From: Eutreptiella sp. 'Long Island Sound 2002'
Taxonomy: Eukaryota; Euglenozoa; Euglenophyceae; Eutreptiales; Eutreptiaceae
Assembly: GCA_964036045.1 (NCBI GenBank)
Contig: OZ038392.1
Coordinates: 41,392,806 to 41,456,805, forward strand
Length of the DNA stretch: 64,000 nucleotides
Reading direction: 5' to 3'
The first letter of the stretch is position 1, and each line of letters begins with the position of its first letter. Shown piece by piece: positions 9,317-19,280 of the stretch. The position numbers and the translations under genes are program-made. Under the pieces are notes generated by a model, which was not told where the DNA came from, did not search any database, and saw nothing but the letters and a program-made list of their open reading frames with translations.

Positions 9317-12300
9317 TCAGTGGGGAGAAAAGAGAGAGGGAAACACCATAGATGCCACCTGACCCACTGCCCACTGTAGGCCAGAGACCGGCTCAGGGGC
9401 TGCAGGGACATCCAGGCGGGTGTCAGGGGGTGGAGGATCTGCCTGATTCAGCCCCAAACTAGAAGCCAGGCAGGACAGTTTATAGACACCCTCAGGCTGG
9501 GCATCAGGACAGCAGATCAGTCGGTCCAGCCACAGCTTGATTTCCCTGAGGGAATCAGTGGACACCGTGATGTGGTGCCGCTGATTGTAGTCCAGCCAGT
9601 CTTTATTGATGTCATGCAGGAAAGCAGTGACATCATGCCACTCGGGCCGGTCAAAACCCCGGTATTTGACTTTCCACCAAGGTTTGCCGCCTTCGAAGGG
9701 CTGTTTGGACTTCTTCGCTTTCCCTCGAACCTTACCCCTATACTCATGGTCCAGGACGTCCTCGACAACATAGGAGTCGTCGTGGAGGTCCCGACGCTCA
9801 GAGTAATGATGGAGGGGGGGGTTCACACCATCCCGTCGGGGTATATAGGGCTTTAGCCTTCCCACCGACAGAATGACCTCCTTACCGTTCAGGTTTACTA
9901 AGTATGTATTCGTGGAAACCTTACGGAGGATCTCTGCAGGGCCCTGCCATATCCTGTCCAGCTTGGGATGTAGGCCAGGCTGGTCGGTCCTATTTCGCAC
10001 CCATACGCGGTCTCCCTCCTTAAACTGCAGAGACGGGTGTTTTTTGAGGAAGGCCTGGTACTCCCGGGCATGAAGGTCAACCAACTTTGATTGGATGAGC
10101 TGGCGTTCGTCCTGAGCCCTGCGGAAGTACTCGGTCGCATCCTCCACCCCGGTATCCACGGTCAGGGGGGGTACCTCGCCAAACCCGATAGGGTCCCGGC
10201 CGAAAACCAGCCGGTGCGGTGAGTAGGGTGCGATGGGGCCCGGTAGGTCATTAAGACCCCACAGGGCAAATGGCAGGGCATAGATCCAGTCCAACTCGCG
10301 GAACACCAAGTATAGCCGCAAGGCATTGATAATAGACTGGACTGCCCGCTCCGCACGCCCATTACTCTGTGGTCTATACACTATAGACTTGGCCTGGGTA
10401 ATGCCAGCCAGACCACAAAGGGCGTCGAAGAACTCTGAGGAGATGATGGACTGGTTATCAGAATGTATCTCCCTGGGCATCCCAGTAAAAAAGGCACAAT
10501 AGTGCAGAAATAGGGCGGCGGCTTTATGGCTCGTCAATCCCCCTTGTCTACATGGAATGGCCAGGATATAACCTGTCAACCGACACACGATAACCATCGC
10601 ATAGTCCACCTTCACCCCTGTTTCAGGATGTTTAACTTCAGGCAGGGATACAAAGTCCATTGCCACTGATGCAAAGGGATAGGAGGGCACGGAGAAGGGC
10701 TCACATGAGTCAGGATGTGGGCCCCTTCGTGCCTTGGACTGTGCACATACCACACAGGCATCCACAACCTCCTTCACTCTGTCCCGAAGGTTATCCTCGG
10801 ACAGATTTCGGACATGGAACTGTCGCTTGAACAGTTCCAGGGTTTTGGGGGTACCTGGATGTGCAAAGTAGTGCACTGCTTCTATCACCTTGCTCAGGAT
10901 GGCCACAGGAACCACTGCCCTACCATCCACCCTGATATGGGGGTGTCCCCATTGTGGTTCATGCCACCGGTAGATGCCATACTCAATGTTTTTCTTGATA
11001 CCCCAGTCAAGCAAGACTTTCAGGTTGGGGTCCTCAGCGTAGTATGGTTCCCAATCCTCATACAGGATACTACACGGTGGAGGCACATTGACCGATGTGA
11101 CGGAAGCAATCAGGGCGTGGGGAGCATGAGGAGACTCCCTCATCACATGGGCCATACCATGGAGGTCTGGATCCTCAAAGAACTCAGGACCCACGGACTC
11201 TTCAGCCTCAGAACCACAGTCAGGATCATCAGGATCACTGTGCAGGAGGTTCAGGACACCACACGTGTTAATCTTATGGTGATCCAGGCAATCAGGACAC
11301 CGAGAGGGGTCCGCAGTGAGTGGCCGATCAGCAGGAAGGGGGTCCGGAGTCACCTGGGCCCTGTATTTCGGAAAGAGCAGAGCATCAGCTGCCCTCTGGG
11401 CATCCAGCTTGTCCGGAGTGGCCGTTTCCAGGCTGGCGCACTCATAATGAAAGCAGGGGTAGTGGCTGGCCGCGCGCAGATTGCTGTACCTGCTGCAGTG
11501 ACCATGGCACTTGGCCGTATGGCTGCACGGGGGTCCAGACTCACTCCCTTCGCGAGATATGGACAGCCGATCAATGAGGGCATCATTTCGGGCCTTTTCT
11601 TGGGCTTCCCAGTCCTCATACCCCTTGAGGTTGGCGTCCGAACCATGGAAGTTGGTGTCATCCGCCAGCCCCGCAGGGTAGGCCCACCGGCTCATCCCGT
11701 CCGCGACATCATTGTCCTTACCCGGCTTGTATACGACAACAATGTTGTACCGGGAAAGGAATTCATGCCAACGGCCGCGACGACCCAGGGGCCCAGCCAT
11801 GGTACAGAGATCCTCCTTGTACCATGACTCGAGGGACTTGTGGTCCGTGAAAACAGTGACCTTACGCCCTGATATCCAGCTCTTGAACTTGAGGAGGCAG
11901 GACACCAGTGCGTAGGTCTCCTTTTCTCGCACAGACCACGCCCTTTGTCCGGTCAAGCCCAGGGCTTCGCCCTCAGGACCATACCGGATCTGGCCTTCGA
12001 GTTTTTTTGAGTAGAAGGCGCAAGGAGCCCAGCTACCATCAGGCAATTGCTGCTCCAACACACCGCCTATGCCAAAATCCGAGGCATCAGTGTGAATCGC
12101 ATATTCACCCGTGTCATTGGGGATATACAATGCACACTTCTCGCACAGTGCCTCCTTGATTTTGGCGAAACTCTGCCTCATGGTCTCAGTCCATTCAATG
12201 AAGTTGCGGTCCTTGGGGACCTTGCATTTGCCTCCCTCAGGCGCTCTCTCATACTTCCCTTTCAAGCTGTCCATCAGGGGCGCAGCCAGGGAAGCATATT

Positions 12301-15300
12301 GGGGTATGTAAATGGAATACCAACTACATACTCCGAGAAATCCCTTCATCTGCTTGGGGGTACGAATCATGGCCTCAGTCCAGTCTAGAACTGCAGCCAC
12401 TTTCTCGGGGGCGGGGGATCTCCGTCCCTGGTGAAGGATGTGACCACAATATTTAACCCTTTGACAGAAAAGGTGGCACTTTTCCTCCTTCACTTGGAGA
12501 TGGTGGTCAGCCAGGCATCGAAAAAGTTTCCTGACCAACTCATAGTGCTCAGTTATGGCCTCTTCATCGAGGGCACAACTGTCCAAGAGCTTACCCTTAC
12601 CCCTGGAAGCCTTGGAGGGGGGCGTACCCACAAGCAGATCATCAATATAGGCCCTTACCGAGGGAGGCAGGTGCCTGATGCAGTGGGTGACCATTCTCTG
12701 GTAGACCTGTGGTCCCACTTTCACCCCCATGGGCAGGACGTTCCACTGATACACTCCCCACGGGGTACAGAAAGCCGTCAGCGGACGACTTTCCTCCGTG
12801 AGGGGCATCTGGTGGAACCCATCCTCAAGGTCGAGGATGGTCCAGAGATGGTTCCCATGCTGTCGCTGGAGGAGGTCCTCAATCACCGGTAGGGGGAATT
12901 CATGTCCCTCGAGACATGAATTCAAGTACCGATAATCAATGACCAACCTGGACTTGTTTACCCCAGGTTTCGGCACCAAAAACCCACGTGCCACCCAAGG
13001 GCCTTTGGATCCCTCAATCCAGCCCCTTTTCTCAAAACCTTGGACCTTTTCTTTCAGTGCCTCTTCCCGCAGACCTACTGCTCTGATGGGGCTGAAGGCC
13101 ACAGGTTTTGAGCCCTCTTTCAGCTCCAGCTTGACCCACCCATCAGGTCCCCTCTTGTTGGCATTGGCCTTGATCTCCTCCCAATTATTCCGCTCTGAAT
13201 TGAAAACTGTGTCCTTGAATTCATCAAGGAGCTTTTTGCGGTACGACTCCACCATCTTCTGAAGATGGGGGTCTGAGAACTCCTTGGCATCGGCCTCTAG
13301 GACGGAACGCACTGACCGAGTTCTCGAGTGGAAGAGTTGCTGGGGGGGGGTCCTGTGATCGACCCAATTGGCAGTCTCAGTGCCAACGGGGTCCATCATC
13401 CAATCTACCACTTTCTGGCTGGAGATGGAGGCCTCTACCTTCTCGAGGCGATTCAGGGTGAGTTTGGGGGCAGCAGGGCTGTCCCGGGACGATGACTCCA
13501 CTTCGGATCGCCGATTGGGGTCATTTCTGTCGTCCTGTGAGCTGGGCTTGTGGAATGCAGGATAAATCAAATCAATGTCGGGCGAGTCAGGGGGGCCATA
13601 CCCTTCCTTCGCCCTCTTCAGTGCCAGGACATTCCAGTTCCGGCGCTTCTTGCCCACGGGTCTCTTGCCGAGGCCCGGGGCTGCAGTGGTACCCTCAGGA
13701 CGCCAGGCTCCCTGATGGAGGACCTCTTTGAGGTCAGGATCACCCAAGGGCTGTTTCCAGCTCGTCTGGTTCAGTCCCTCTTGTTCAATACCAAGTGCAT
13801 CGAAAAGTACAGCCCGGTACTGCAGGTGACCCTCCTGAGAGAGCATTTTACCCTTCCCATTCCAAAAAATACTCTCCCCTTTCGGTATGTCCCACCAATC
13901 CACTGCAATCTCCCCTAAACTCCAAAACCACTTCTCTCTCTTTCGGACTGGTACCACTATAACCCCCTTACCCCCTTCCCATATGACCTTTTGCACCGTT
14001 TCCGGCAGCTCACGAGCTGGCGGGAACAAAAACAAAGTATGATGCTCCCCTCCCCAAGGGCACATATACCCTTTTGGTGCCTTCTTGGTCTTACGGGGGG
14101 GTGAGAGTCCAGTCCGATTTCGCTTCTTCACTCTTCTTCCCCCACGTCCCTGACCCCACTCACGCCACTGTCGACCCTTCTCACGCACTCCACTCACAGT
14201 CCCGAGGCGGTCAAAGGGGCTGAGTGTGGGCTGGAGAGGCTCGGTAGTCCCCAAAGCTCTTCCAGCCCATTCACACAACTTTTCGCGCCATAGCGGGCGC
14301 AGGTCGTATCTTCCATTCTTGAATATGCCTGGCCGCCTCAGTTTCCGCGGTATCCCAGCGAACTGTCGGGGTCGTATCGGCGGGATCTCCTGAGAAACCC
14401 CGGTGGGGGCTGGACTTGCCATGGGGGCTTTGTCCTGTGGGTCCTGCAGGTCCATGACACTAATGTTCATGGCACCAAATTCCACACACCCGTGGTCCCG
14501 TGAGTACCCGAACCGGCCCATGAACTCATCGGGCGGATCGAAACCCAAGGAACCTTCATCACCCGAACAGGATTCGAAATCCTGATCGTGGACATTAATC
14601 GACCGGACTCCTGAGAGTTCCTGGTCGCCGATATCCAGCCAATCCTCGGCGAAGACCGCGATCATCTTGGTCAAGTCCCCAGAGACTTGCAACTGGGCGG
14701 TAGGACCTTGATCGGACGGCTCTTGCCGGATATCAGGGGAAGGAAGTACAGTGGGGGTAGGAAAAAGGGAAGAAAGGGTTTCGTCGACCATCGCCTCTTT
14801 GGTCTGGTCCCAGTCTGCACCAGCTGCCGGGACCCTCAGTTGCGACCTGATGGGCTCACCAGTCGTTGGCACTTCAGGCCATGCTGAATGCTTTTCTGGC
14901 TGGACGGAGTGGGGTGCCTTAGCCTGATGGCACAAGCCAGCCAAGAGGGATGTCATGATGCATAGGGCGTCCACCAGCTGTGGGTCGCCCCTTGTTGGCG
15001 CTGAAGCAGGGGGAGTATCTTTTTCAATCCACCCTCTGGAATTCTGGTGAATCCCAGCCTGGGCGGCTATACTCCCGGACAGGGCGAGTACAACTGACAC
15101 TAACTTATGGTAATCCCATCCTGTGGACTGAGATTCTGGGTCACTGCCTTTGAAGGCAGCCCTGGTCAGTTTGTGGACCGCTGATGGGTCCTCTCTCAAG
15201 CCCTGCTCAGGCTGTAATCCTGCTGAACTCGGCGTCAACAAACTGCCCTGCAACTCAGGTGTAATGGGGATGATGGTCGAGGGTATGACCTGGGCATCAG

Positions 15301-16285
15301 GACCGCTTCCACAGCTGGTCCCTGCCGGTGAGAGTAGAACCTGTGAAGGCCTCTCCATCATTTCCTGAGGTACAGATTGTGTGTTCAAGATTGTGTGTGT
15401 AGTGTCAACTGTCGCATGAGGTGCTGTCACTTCAGAATAGGTCAGGGTATCGATGGTGGGCGACGGACTGTTGAACCGTTCAGACCAAGGCACAGAAGTA
15501 CCCAGGCTGCCCTGTGCCCTCTCGCCCGCACAACTTACGTCGTGCGTTTGTGGAGCGCAGAGGTATCCCGCGGAGGCAGGGACATGGCACCCATCGACGA
15601 AGGCAGATCTCACTGAACCCTCGTCCCGATTGAAACCTGAAGGACCATCCTCAGTGACCGTTGGCGCAGAAACAGAGTATAATGGGACGACCGACTGAAT
15701 CGGGTTGTCCCTCTCAACCTGGGTCAGTTCCAGCCCAGGTGGAGGCTCAGAGGCCGGGACAGTGATGGTCTCTCCACTGAGATCCTCTTCAAAAATCAAT
15801 GACCCTTGCCCTCGGAAGACTGCCAAACCATACCGAGCCAATAAGGGATACCCCACTATGGCTCTGGGCCCAATGTCAGCGATGTACAGAGTTGCATCAG
15901 GACATCGGGCTCGGACGTATTTCCCTTTGTGTGATACGGGGAGTAAGAGGGCCCCATGTATACAATGGGTGCCTCCCTTCAGGAAATTCGATCCAGCCCC
16001 AATCAGCCGTATTGGACTGTCAGCCTTGGTACGGACCAGATCTGGTACCAGCTCATATCCGATGACCCCTATGGCTTCACAACCCGTGTCGATGATGCAC
16101 TGAAAGTCCAGCGCCGACGACAGGGGCTCCAGGGACTTCAAAAAGAAGGTCCCTGGCAGGATCAGGCCTTTCCTGGCTGCTGAGTCCACTACCGCTGATC
16201 GGGGCGGTCTCAGTACCTCCCGTTCATCCCCCTTGAGTACCACCGCAAGGCGCACCGCGTATTTTTCACCCCACAGGCAGTCCAC
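9317..16285 (-). CDS. pol: Ty3/Gypsy pol: protease, reverse transcriptase, RNase H, integrase, chromodomain
   Basis: A single open frame of 2322 codons encodes all enzymes that copy element RNA into DNA and insert it. Protease: IIDTGCE, Asp about residue 66. Reverse transcriptase: LVIDYRYLN, then the YIDD catalytic box at about 1213-1216. RNase H: HTDASDFG, Asp about 1400. Integrase: H2C2 finger near 1800-1840 (HPGTPK, CVVC), then Asp (VAMDF, about 1874), Asp (HSDNQS, about 1939) and Glu (GRAERA, about 1979). Chromodomain about 2170-2230 (YVVEDVL, WWKVKYRGF). It is much longer than usual Ty3 pol because of a spacer of some 800 residues between protease and RT and a Cys/His-rich insert between RNase H and integrase. 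No ATG opens the frame; the first listed codon is GTG. It lies in the same frame as gag with only a TAG between, so readthrough is the likely route. No internal stop, so recently active. Confidence 0.93.
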   Translation of the reverse strand: MDCLWGEKYAVRLAVVLKGDEREVLRPPRSAVVDSAARKGLILPGTFFLKSLEPLSSALDFQCIIDTGCEAIGVIGYELVPDLVRTKADSPIRLIGAGSNFLKGGTHCIHGALLLPVSHKGKYVRARCPDATLYIADIGPRAIVGYPLLARYGLAVFRGQGSLIFEEDLSGETITVPASEPPPGLELTQVERDNPIQSVVPLYSVSAPTVTEDGPSGFNRDEGSVRSAFVDGCHVPASAGYLCAPQTHDVSCAGERAQGSLGTSVPWSERFNSPSPTIDTLTYSEVTAPHATVDTTHTILNTQSVPQEMMERPSQVLLSPAGTSCGSGPDAQVIPSTIIPITPELQGSLLTPSSAGLQPEQGLREDPSAVHKLTRAAFKGSDPESQSTGWDYHKLVSVVLALSGSIAAQAGIHQNSRGWIEKDTPPASAPTRGDPQLVDALCIMTSLLAGLCHQAKAPHSVQPEKHSAWPEVPTTGEPIRSQLRVPAAGADWDQTKEAMVDETLSSLFPTPTVLPSPDIRQEPSDQGPTAQLQVSGDLTKMIAVFAEDWLDIGDQELSGVRSINVHDQDFESCSGDEGSLGFDPPDEFMGRFGYSRDHGCVEFGAMNISVMDLQDPQDKAPMASPAPTGVSQEIPPIRPRQFAGIPRKLRRPGIFKNGRYDLRPLWREKLCEWAGRALGTTEPLQPTLSPFDRLGTVSGVREKGRQWREWGQGRGGRRVKKRNRTGLSPPRKTKKAPKGYMCPWGGEHHTLFLFPPARELPETVQKVIWEGGKGVIVVPVRKREKWFWSLGEIAVDWWDIPKGESIFWNGKGKMLSQEGHLQYRAVLFDALGIEQEGLNQTSWKQPLGDPDLKEVLHQGAWRPEGTTAAPGLGKRPVGKKRRNWNVLALKRAKEGYGPPDSPDIDLIYPAFHKPSSQDDRNDPNRRSEVESSSRDSPAAPKLTLNRLEKVEASISSQKVVDWMMDPVGTETANWVDHRTPPQQLFHSRTRSVRSVLEADAKEFSDPHLQKMVESYRKKLLDEFKDTVFNSERNNWEEIKANANKRGPDGWVKLELKEGSKPVAFSPIRAVGLREEALKEKVQGFEKRGWIEGSKGPWVARGFLVPKPGVNKSRLVIDYRYLNSCLEGHEFPLPVIEDLLQRQHGNHLWTILDLEDGFHQMPLTEESRPLTAFCTPWGVYQWNVLPMGVKVGPQVYQRMVTHCIRHLPPSVRAYIDDLLVGTPPSKASRGKGKLLDSCALDEEAITEHYELVRKLFRCLADHHLQVKEEKCHLFCQRVKYCGHILHQGRRSPAPEKVAAVLDWTEAMIRTPKQMKGFLGVCSWYSIYIPQYASLAAPLMDSLKGKYERAPEGGKCKVPKDRNFIEWTETMRQSFAKIKEALCEKCALYIPNDTGEYAIHTDASDFGIGGVLEQQLPDGSWAPCAFYSKKLEGQIRYGPEGEALGLTGQRAWSVREKETYALVSCLLKFKSWISGRKVTVFTDHKSLESWYKEDLCTMAGPLGRRGRWHEFLSRYNIVVVYKPGKDNDVADGMSRWAYPAGLADDTNFHGSDANLKGYEDWEAQEKARNDALIDRLSISREGSESGPPCSHTAKCHGHCSRYSNLRAASHYPCFHYECASLETATPDKLDAQRAADALLFPKYRAQVTPDPLPADRPLTADPSRCPDCLDHHKINTCGVLNLLHSDPDDPDCGSEAEESVGPEFFEDPDLHGMAHVMRESPHAPHALIASVTSVNVPPPCSILYEDWEPYYAEDPNLKVLLDWGIKKNIEYGIYRWHEPQWGHPHIRVDGRAVVPVAILSKVIEAVHYFAHPGTPKTLELFKRQFHVRNLSEDNLRDRVKEVVDACVVCAQSKARRGPHPDSCEPFSVPSYPFASVAMDFVSLPEVKHPETGVKVDYAMVIVCRLTGYILAIPCRQGGLTSHKAAALFLHYCAFFTGMPREIHSDNQSIISSEFFDALCGLAGITQAKSIVYRPQSNGRAERAVQSIINALRLYLVFRELDWIYALPFALWGLNDLPGPIAPYSPHRLVFGRDPIGFGEVPPLTVDTGVEDATEYFRRAQDERQLIQSKLVDLHAREYQAFLKKHPSLQFKEGDRVWVRNRTDQPGLHPKLDRIWQGPAEILRKVSTNTYLVNLNGKEVILSVGRLKPYIPRRDGVNPPLHHYSERRDLHDDSYVVEDVLDHEYRGKVRGKAKKSKQPFEGGKPWWKVKYRGFDRPEWHDVTAFLHDINKDWLDYNQRHHITVSTDSLREIKLWLDRLICCPDAQPEGVYKLSCLASSLGLNQADPPPPDTRLDVPAAPEPVSGLQWAVGQVASMVFPSLFSPH

Positions 16286-16351
16286 CCTCAGGCTGGGGTA
16301 CCCTGGGCGTCCTGTGAGCGGGCCTACGCCCCGTCGCGTCCGCTCACGCCT

Positions 16352-16354
16352 CTA
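16352..16354 (-). other. In-frame TAG separating gag and pol, candidate readthrough stop
   Basis: On the coding strand the context is AAT TAG AGG CGT. The frame of gag continues through 22 codons into pol with no other stop. Pol has no ATG near its 5' end, so translation of pol most simply needs suppression of this stop. The second Ty3 element has the same arrangement with TAG CGG. Confidence 0.6.
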
Positions 16355-19183
16355 ATTTCGCTTCTGGGGGGGTTTGGCAGCTTTCGTTGGCTTGGGCTGC
16401 AAGTGTGGATGGAGTTTCCAACACTGATCCGGGGTGTGCCAAGTGCTGCCACAACCCGTGCAGGGGGGTCCCTCCTTCCGACCCTTCTTTTTGGCCCCTT
16501 GCAGCGGTCGTAGGTGGGGATGCTTGCGGTAGCAAGTCTCCACCTTGTGACCCTTGAAGCCACAGAAACTACAGGGGGGTCCAGTCTTGGTGACTTCTTG
16601 CCCAAAAATATTGATTTCCAGCTCCTCGTCAGGGGACGCTGGTGGGCTGTCACTCTCTCCCTGTGCAGTGGGGGGGTACTCAGGATCCTGCAACAGGTTG
16701 TGGACCCCGGCAGGCGATGTGGAATACCCCTCGTCAGGGGGGCCTTCCTGCAGCTGGTTCACCTTGAACCCCTGGTGCCGCCTCCGCAAATGAGCCAGGT
16801 GCTCATCGGTTTTTTCCTGCTGCAGGAAGTAGACCTGCACAAACAGGTACAGCCGGACATAGTCAAATGACCGGCCGCACTTAGTTTGCTCTGCAATGAC
16901 CTTTCGGGTCAAGTCAGAGTGCAGGCGGAGGGCGTCCAGCCAGTCCTTGCTGGCGTCCTCCAGGGTGACTCCTCCCCTCACCCTCTTGCCCCAATAGCAG
17001 AAATCCTCAAAGATCCCACTGAGTTGTGATGCCGTGCAATGAGCCGGCACCACAGTACTCTTGTAGGTATCCCTGAAGAGATCTACATTGGTCTTATTCC
17101 TCGCCTCCCATTCCACCTCCTCCTTTACCTCCTTGTAGGAGAGGCATCGGCGGAGATGGCGGTCCTCAATGGGGCCGGCGATCTTCGGGGGTATGGAGGC
17201 CAGGATTTCCACAATCCGGGCCTCCTCACCCAGGGCACGCCCCACTGACCGTTCCCACCTTCTCCATTTCAGGAGGTAGTGGTGCACGGTTTCACCCTTT
17301 CCATCCCACTTGGGACGGAGGTTGGCCCGCTGCAGGTCCCCAAGGGATGTGGGGTCCAGGTGGGGGGTGGCCTGATGACCATAGGCTCCTGGCCCCGTGG
17401 TTGCCCAGAATTGGTTGAAAGTAGTGGGGTTATCCACGGGACTCGGGGCCGGGTCATCAGGCACTTCAGCAAAGGCCATACCCCAAGCAGGAATCCCTAC
17501 TGGTTTGACCTTCGGAAGTTCCTCATCCTCCGGCCATCTCAGGATTACCCTAGGGTCAAAATTTCCCCGTGCATCAAAGTGCCGAGGGTGGAGTCCCTGA
17601 AGGTGACGCCTCTCGGCACAATAATGATGTGCTTGGGGGGGGGTCGAGGAGTATGGCTGATGCTGATGGGTGTGCTGATGAGCATATCCAGGGGGGGGTC
17701 CAGAGAAACTGAATTCTGCACTTGGGGGACCATGGGGGGGGTGATAACCTGGTGGTCCCATTTCTGTAGGCCCTTGGGGGGGGTGATAACCCGGTAATTC
17801 TGATGTCTCCGCTGCACGGGTGGCTGCACAAGGCGCATGTGTATGCACATACGGCTGTGGGATCACATGCACATGGGGATGGGGCGTCGCATGCACGTGA
17901 GTATGTACATCAGCAACTTGACAAGCCATTTCAGAATGGCCACTGAAATCTGGAGTATGTACGGGATGATGGGCCCCCTGAATGGCAAAGGCACCGTCTC
18001 GGGGCCCTTCTTCAACACCCTCCTCACCCTGCAGCCCCTCAAGCTGGCTCTTGAACTCCTTTATGAGCTCATTGCAGCCTGCCACCTGATTCTCCAAAGC
18101 GGTCAGGCGTTCCCCTTGGGCCCTGACCTGATCTGCAAAGCAATCAGAATCTGTGGGGGGGGGCATGGGTCCCAAGGGGGGCTGTGCTGGAGTCACGGGC
18201 GCGGTCGTCATGAGGCTTATGCTATTCAGTATACTGTGCCTGAACTCGGATCCGGCGCGCCGCTCGTTCTCCATGGTGAGCTGGACTTGCTGCAGCTCTG
18301 CCTCCATGGTGGCCAGCTTGGTCTTGAGGGGGCGGATGGATAGATCCGCTGGGGTCGTTGTAGAACCGGCGGTAGAACCGGTCGCGGCGGCGGCTGACGC
18401 CATGGTGGCCTTGAGCTTGTCGACGTAGCCCGGGAGAGCGCGACGATGCTCGGGTTCTCGCTGCTCCAGCTCGTTGATGCGCTGGGTGAGGGGGCCCAGC
18501 TGGGCTTCCACGGCGCGCTTGATCTCCACCTCCATGGCCGCCTTGATAGTCGCAAGGTCGGGGGCGGCTGCAGCGGCGGCGACGGCGGCCGCGGTGTTCG
18601 CTTGGAGGGCGGTGAGGACACTGAGTTGGCTCAGCTGTTCGGCCCGGAGCTCATCCCCAGACCTACTGAGCCGCCCAAGCTGGTCATCAAGGTGGTGGAC
18701 CCGCTGATGCAAGGTGTGCCCCTCGGTCCAAGCCTGGGTCAGCCCGGCGTCGGTGTGCCGGGCGAGCGAGCGGACGACTCCGCTCAGGTCGCTCACGAAG
18801 GCCACGGTCTCCTGCTGCACGGTGGCGGACTCGGCGGCGAAGCCTCGGTAGTGGGCGGCCAAGGCGTCGAGCTCCTGCCATTGCTGCTGCACGTTGACGG
18901 TCTCAAAGGTGGCCGACCTCATGCGAAAGGCCCGCTGGCCTAGGTCGTTGCTGAGCTCGATTTCCTCGGCGAAGTGCCAGCGGCCACCCTGGGGGTCCTC
19001 AGCCCACTCAGGGAAGGCGTAGGGGGCTAGGTCCACGAGTACGGGGGACGCCGGGGGCGGCCGGACATCGGACCCCGAGCTGCTTGTTGAGTCAGACCCA
19101 TGGGGCCCGGAGCCGGTAATGCGGAGGGCGGGGGCTGCCACGGAGGGGACGAGCTCCCCGGTTCGCGGGTCCAAGTCCTGCAT
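16352..19183 (-). CDS. gag: Ty3/Gypsy gag polyprotein
   Basis: A 943-codon structural protein starting with ATG at 19183. The N-terminal third is Ala/Gln/Glu-rich and probably coiled-coil. The middle is rich in His and Pro, with many HVH, HTH and GYHPP motifs. A capsid-like helical region follows (LKWRRWERSVG, DWLDALRLHSDLTRK). Near the C-terminus are two canonical CX2CX4HX4C zinc knuckles (CSFCGFKGHKVETC, about residue 870, and CTGCGSTWHTPDQC, about 918), which bind the element RNA in the particle. The stop is TAG (16352-16354). The frame then stays open for 22 sense codons into pol without a shift. Gag is unusually long for Ty3 elements because of the extended N-terminus. Confidence 0.9.
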   Translation of the reverse strand: MQDLDPRTGELVPSVAAPALRITGSGPHGSDSTSSSGSDVRPPPASPVLVDLAPYAFPEWAEDPQGGRWHFAEEIELSNDLGQRAFRMRSATFETVNVQQQWQELDALAAHYRGFAAESATVQQETVAFVSDLSGVVRSLARHTDAGLTQAWTEGHTLHQRVHHLDDQLGRLSRSGDELRAEQLSQLSVLTALQANTAAAVAAAAAAPDLATIKAAMEVEIKRAVEAQLGPLTQRINELEQREPEHRRALPGYVDKLKATMASAAAATGSTAGSTTTPADLSIRPLKTKLATMEAELQQVQLTMENERRAGSEFRHSILNSISLMTTAPVTPAQPPLGPMPPPTDSDCFADQVRAQGERLTALENQVAGCNELIKEFKSQLEGLQGEEGVEEGPRDGAFAIQGAHHPVHTPDFSGHSEMACQVADVHTHVHATPHPHVHVIPQPYVHTHAPCAATRAAETSELPGYHPPQGPTEMGPPGYHPPHGPPSAEFSFSGPPPGYAHQHTHQHQPYSSTPPQAHHYCAERRHLQGLHPRHFDARGNFDPRVILRWPEDEELPKVKPVGIPAWGMAFAEVPDDPAPSPVDNPTTFNQFWATTGPGAYGHQATPHLDPTSLGDLQRANLRPKWDGKGETVHHYLLKWRRWERSVGRALGEEARIVEILASIPPKIAGPIEDRHLRRCLSYKEVKEEVEWEARNKTNVDLFRDTYKSTVVPAHCTASQLSGIFEDFCYWGKRVRGGVTLEDASKDWLDALRLHSDLTRKVIAEQTKCGRSFDYVRLYLFVQVYFLQQEKTDEHLAHLRRRHQGFKVNQLQEGPPDEGYSTSPAGVHNLLQDPEYPPTAQGESDSPPASPDEELEINIFGQEVTKTGPPCSFCGFKGHKVETCYRKHPHLRPLQGAKKKGRKEGPPCTGCGSTWHTPDQCWKLHPHLQPKPTKAAKPPQKRN

Positions 19184-19280
19184 GTCGAATCTGAAGTTGT
19201 CTTCGTTGGGGGGGTCTTTGTGAGCACCACTTCTCGGCTAGGTACTCCGGCGTAGCCCTTAGGAGACTTTTGTGATAGTA
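19184..19280 (-). other. Short 5' leader of Ty3 element 1
   Basis: Only 97 bases lie between the gag ATG and the start of the LTR-derived sequence at 19281. No primer-binding site beginning TGG is visible, although one is expected next to a 5' LTR. The site may have been lost with the junction at 19280. Confidence 0.5.

Larger units (their letters stand above)
8395..19280 (-). mobile_element. Ty3/Gypsy chromovirus-type body (element 1), minus strand
   Basis: A 10.9-kb segment carries gag (16352-19183) and pol (9317-16285) on the minus strand, plus about 0.9 kb of 3' non-coding sequence. It lies precisely between bp 29 and 30 of an LTR, and I find no target-site duplication at its ends. On the 5' side only 97 bases separate gag from the LTR material, so no separate 5' LTR of its own is present. 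Either the surrounding LTRs belong to it and were scrambled, or it entered the LTR by a route other than normal integration. Confidence 0.8.

Noticed and set aside
10715-11827. 370-codon plus-strand frame
   Set aside because: It lies fully antisense to the intact pol gene of Ty3 element 1 and has no domain; it is a shadow frame.
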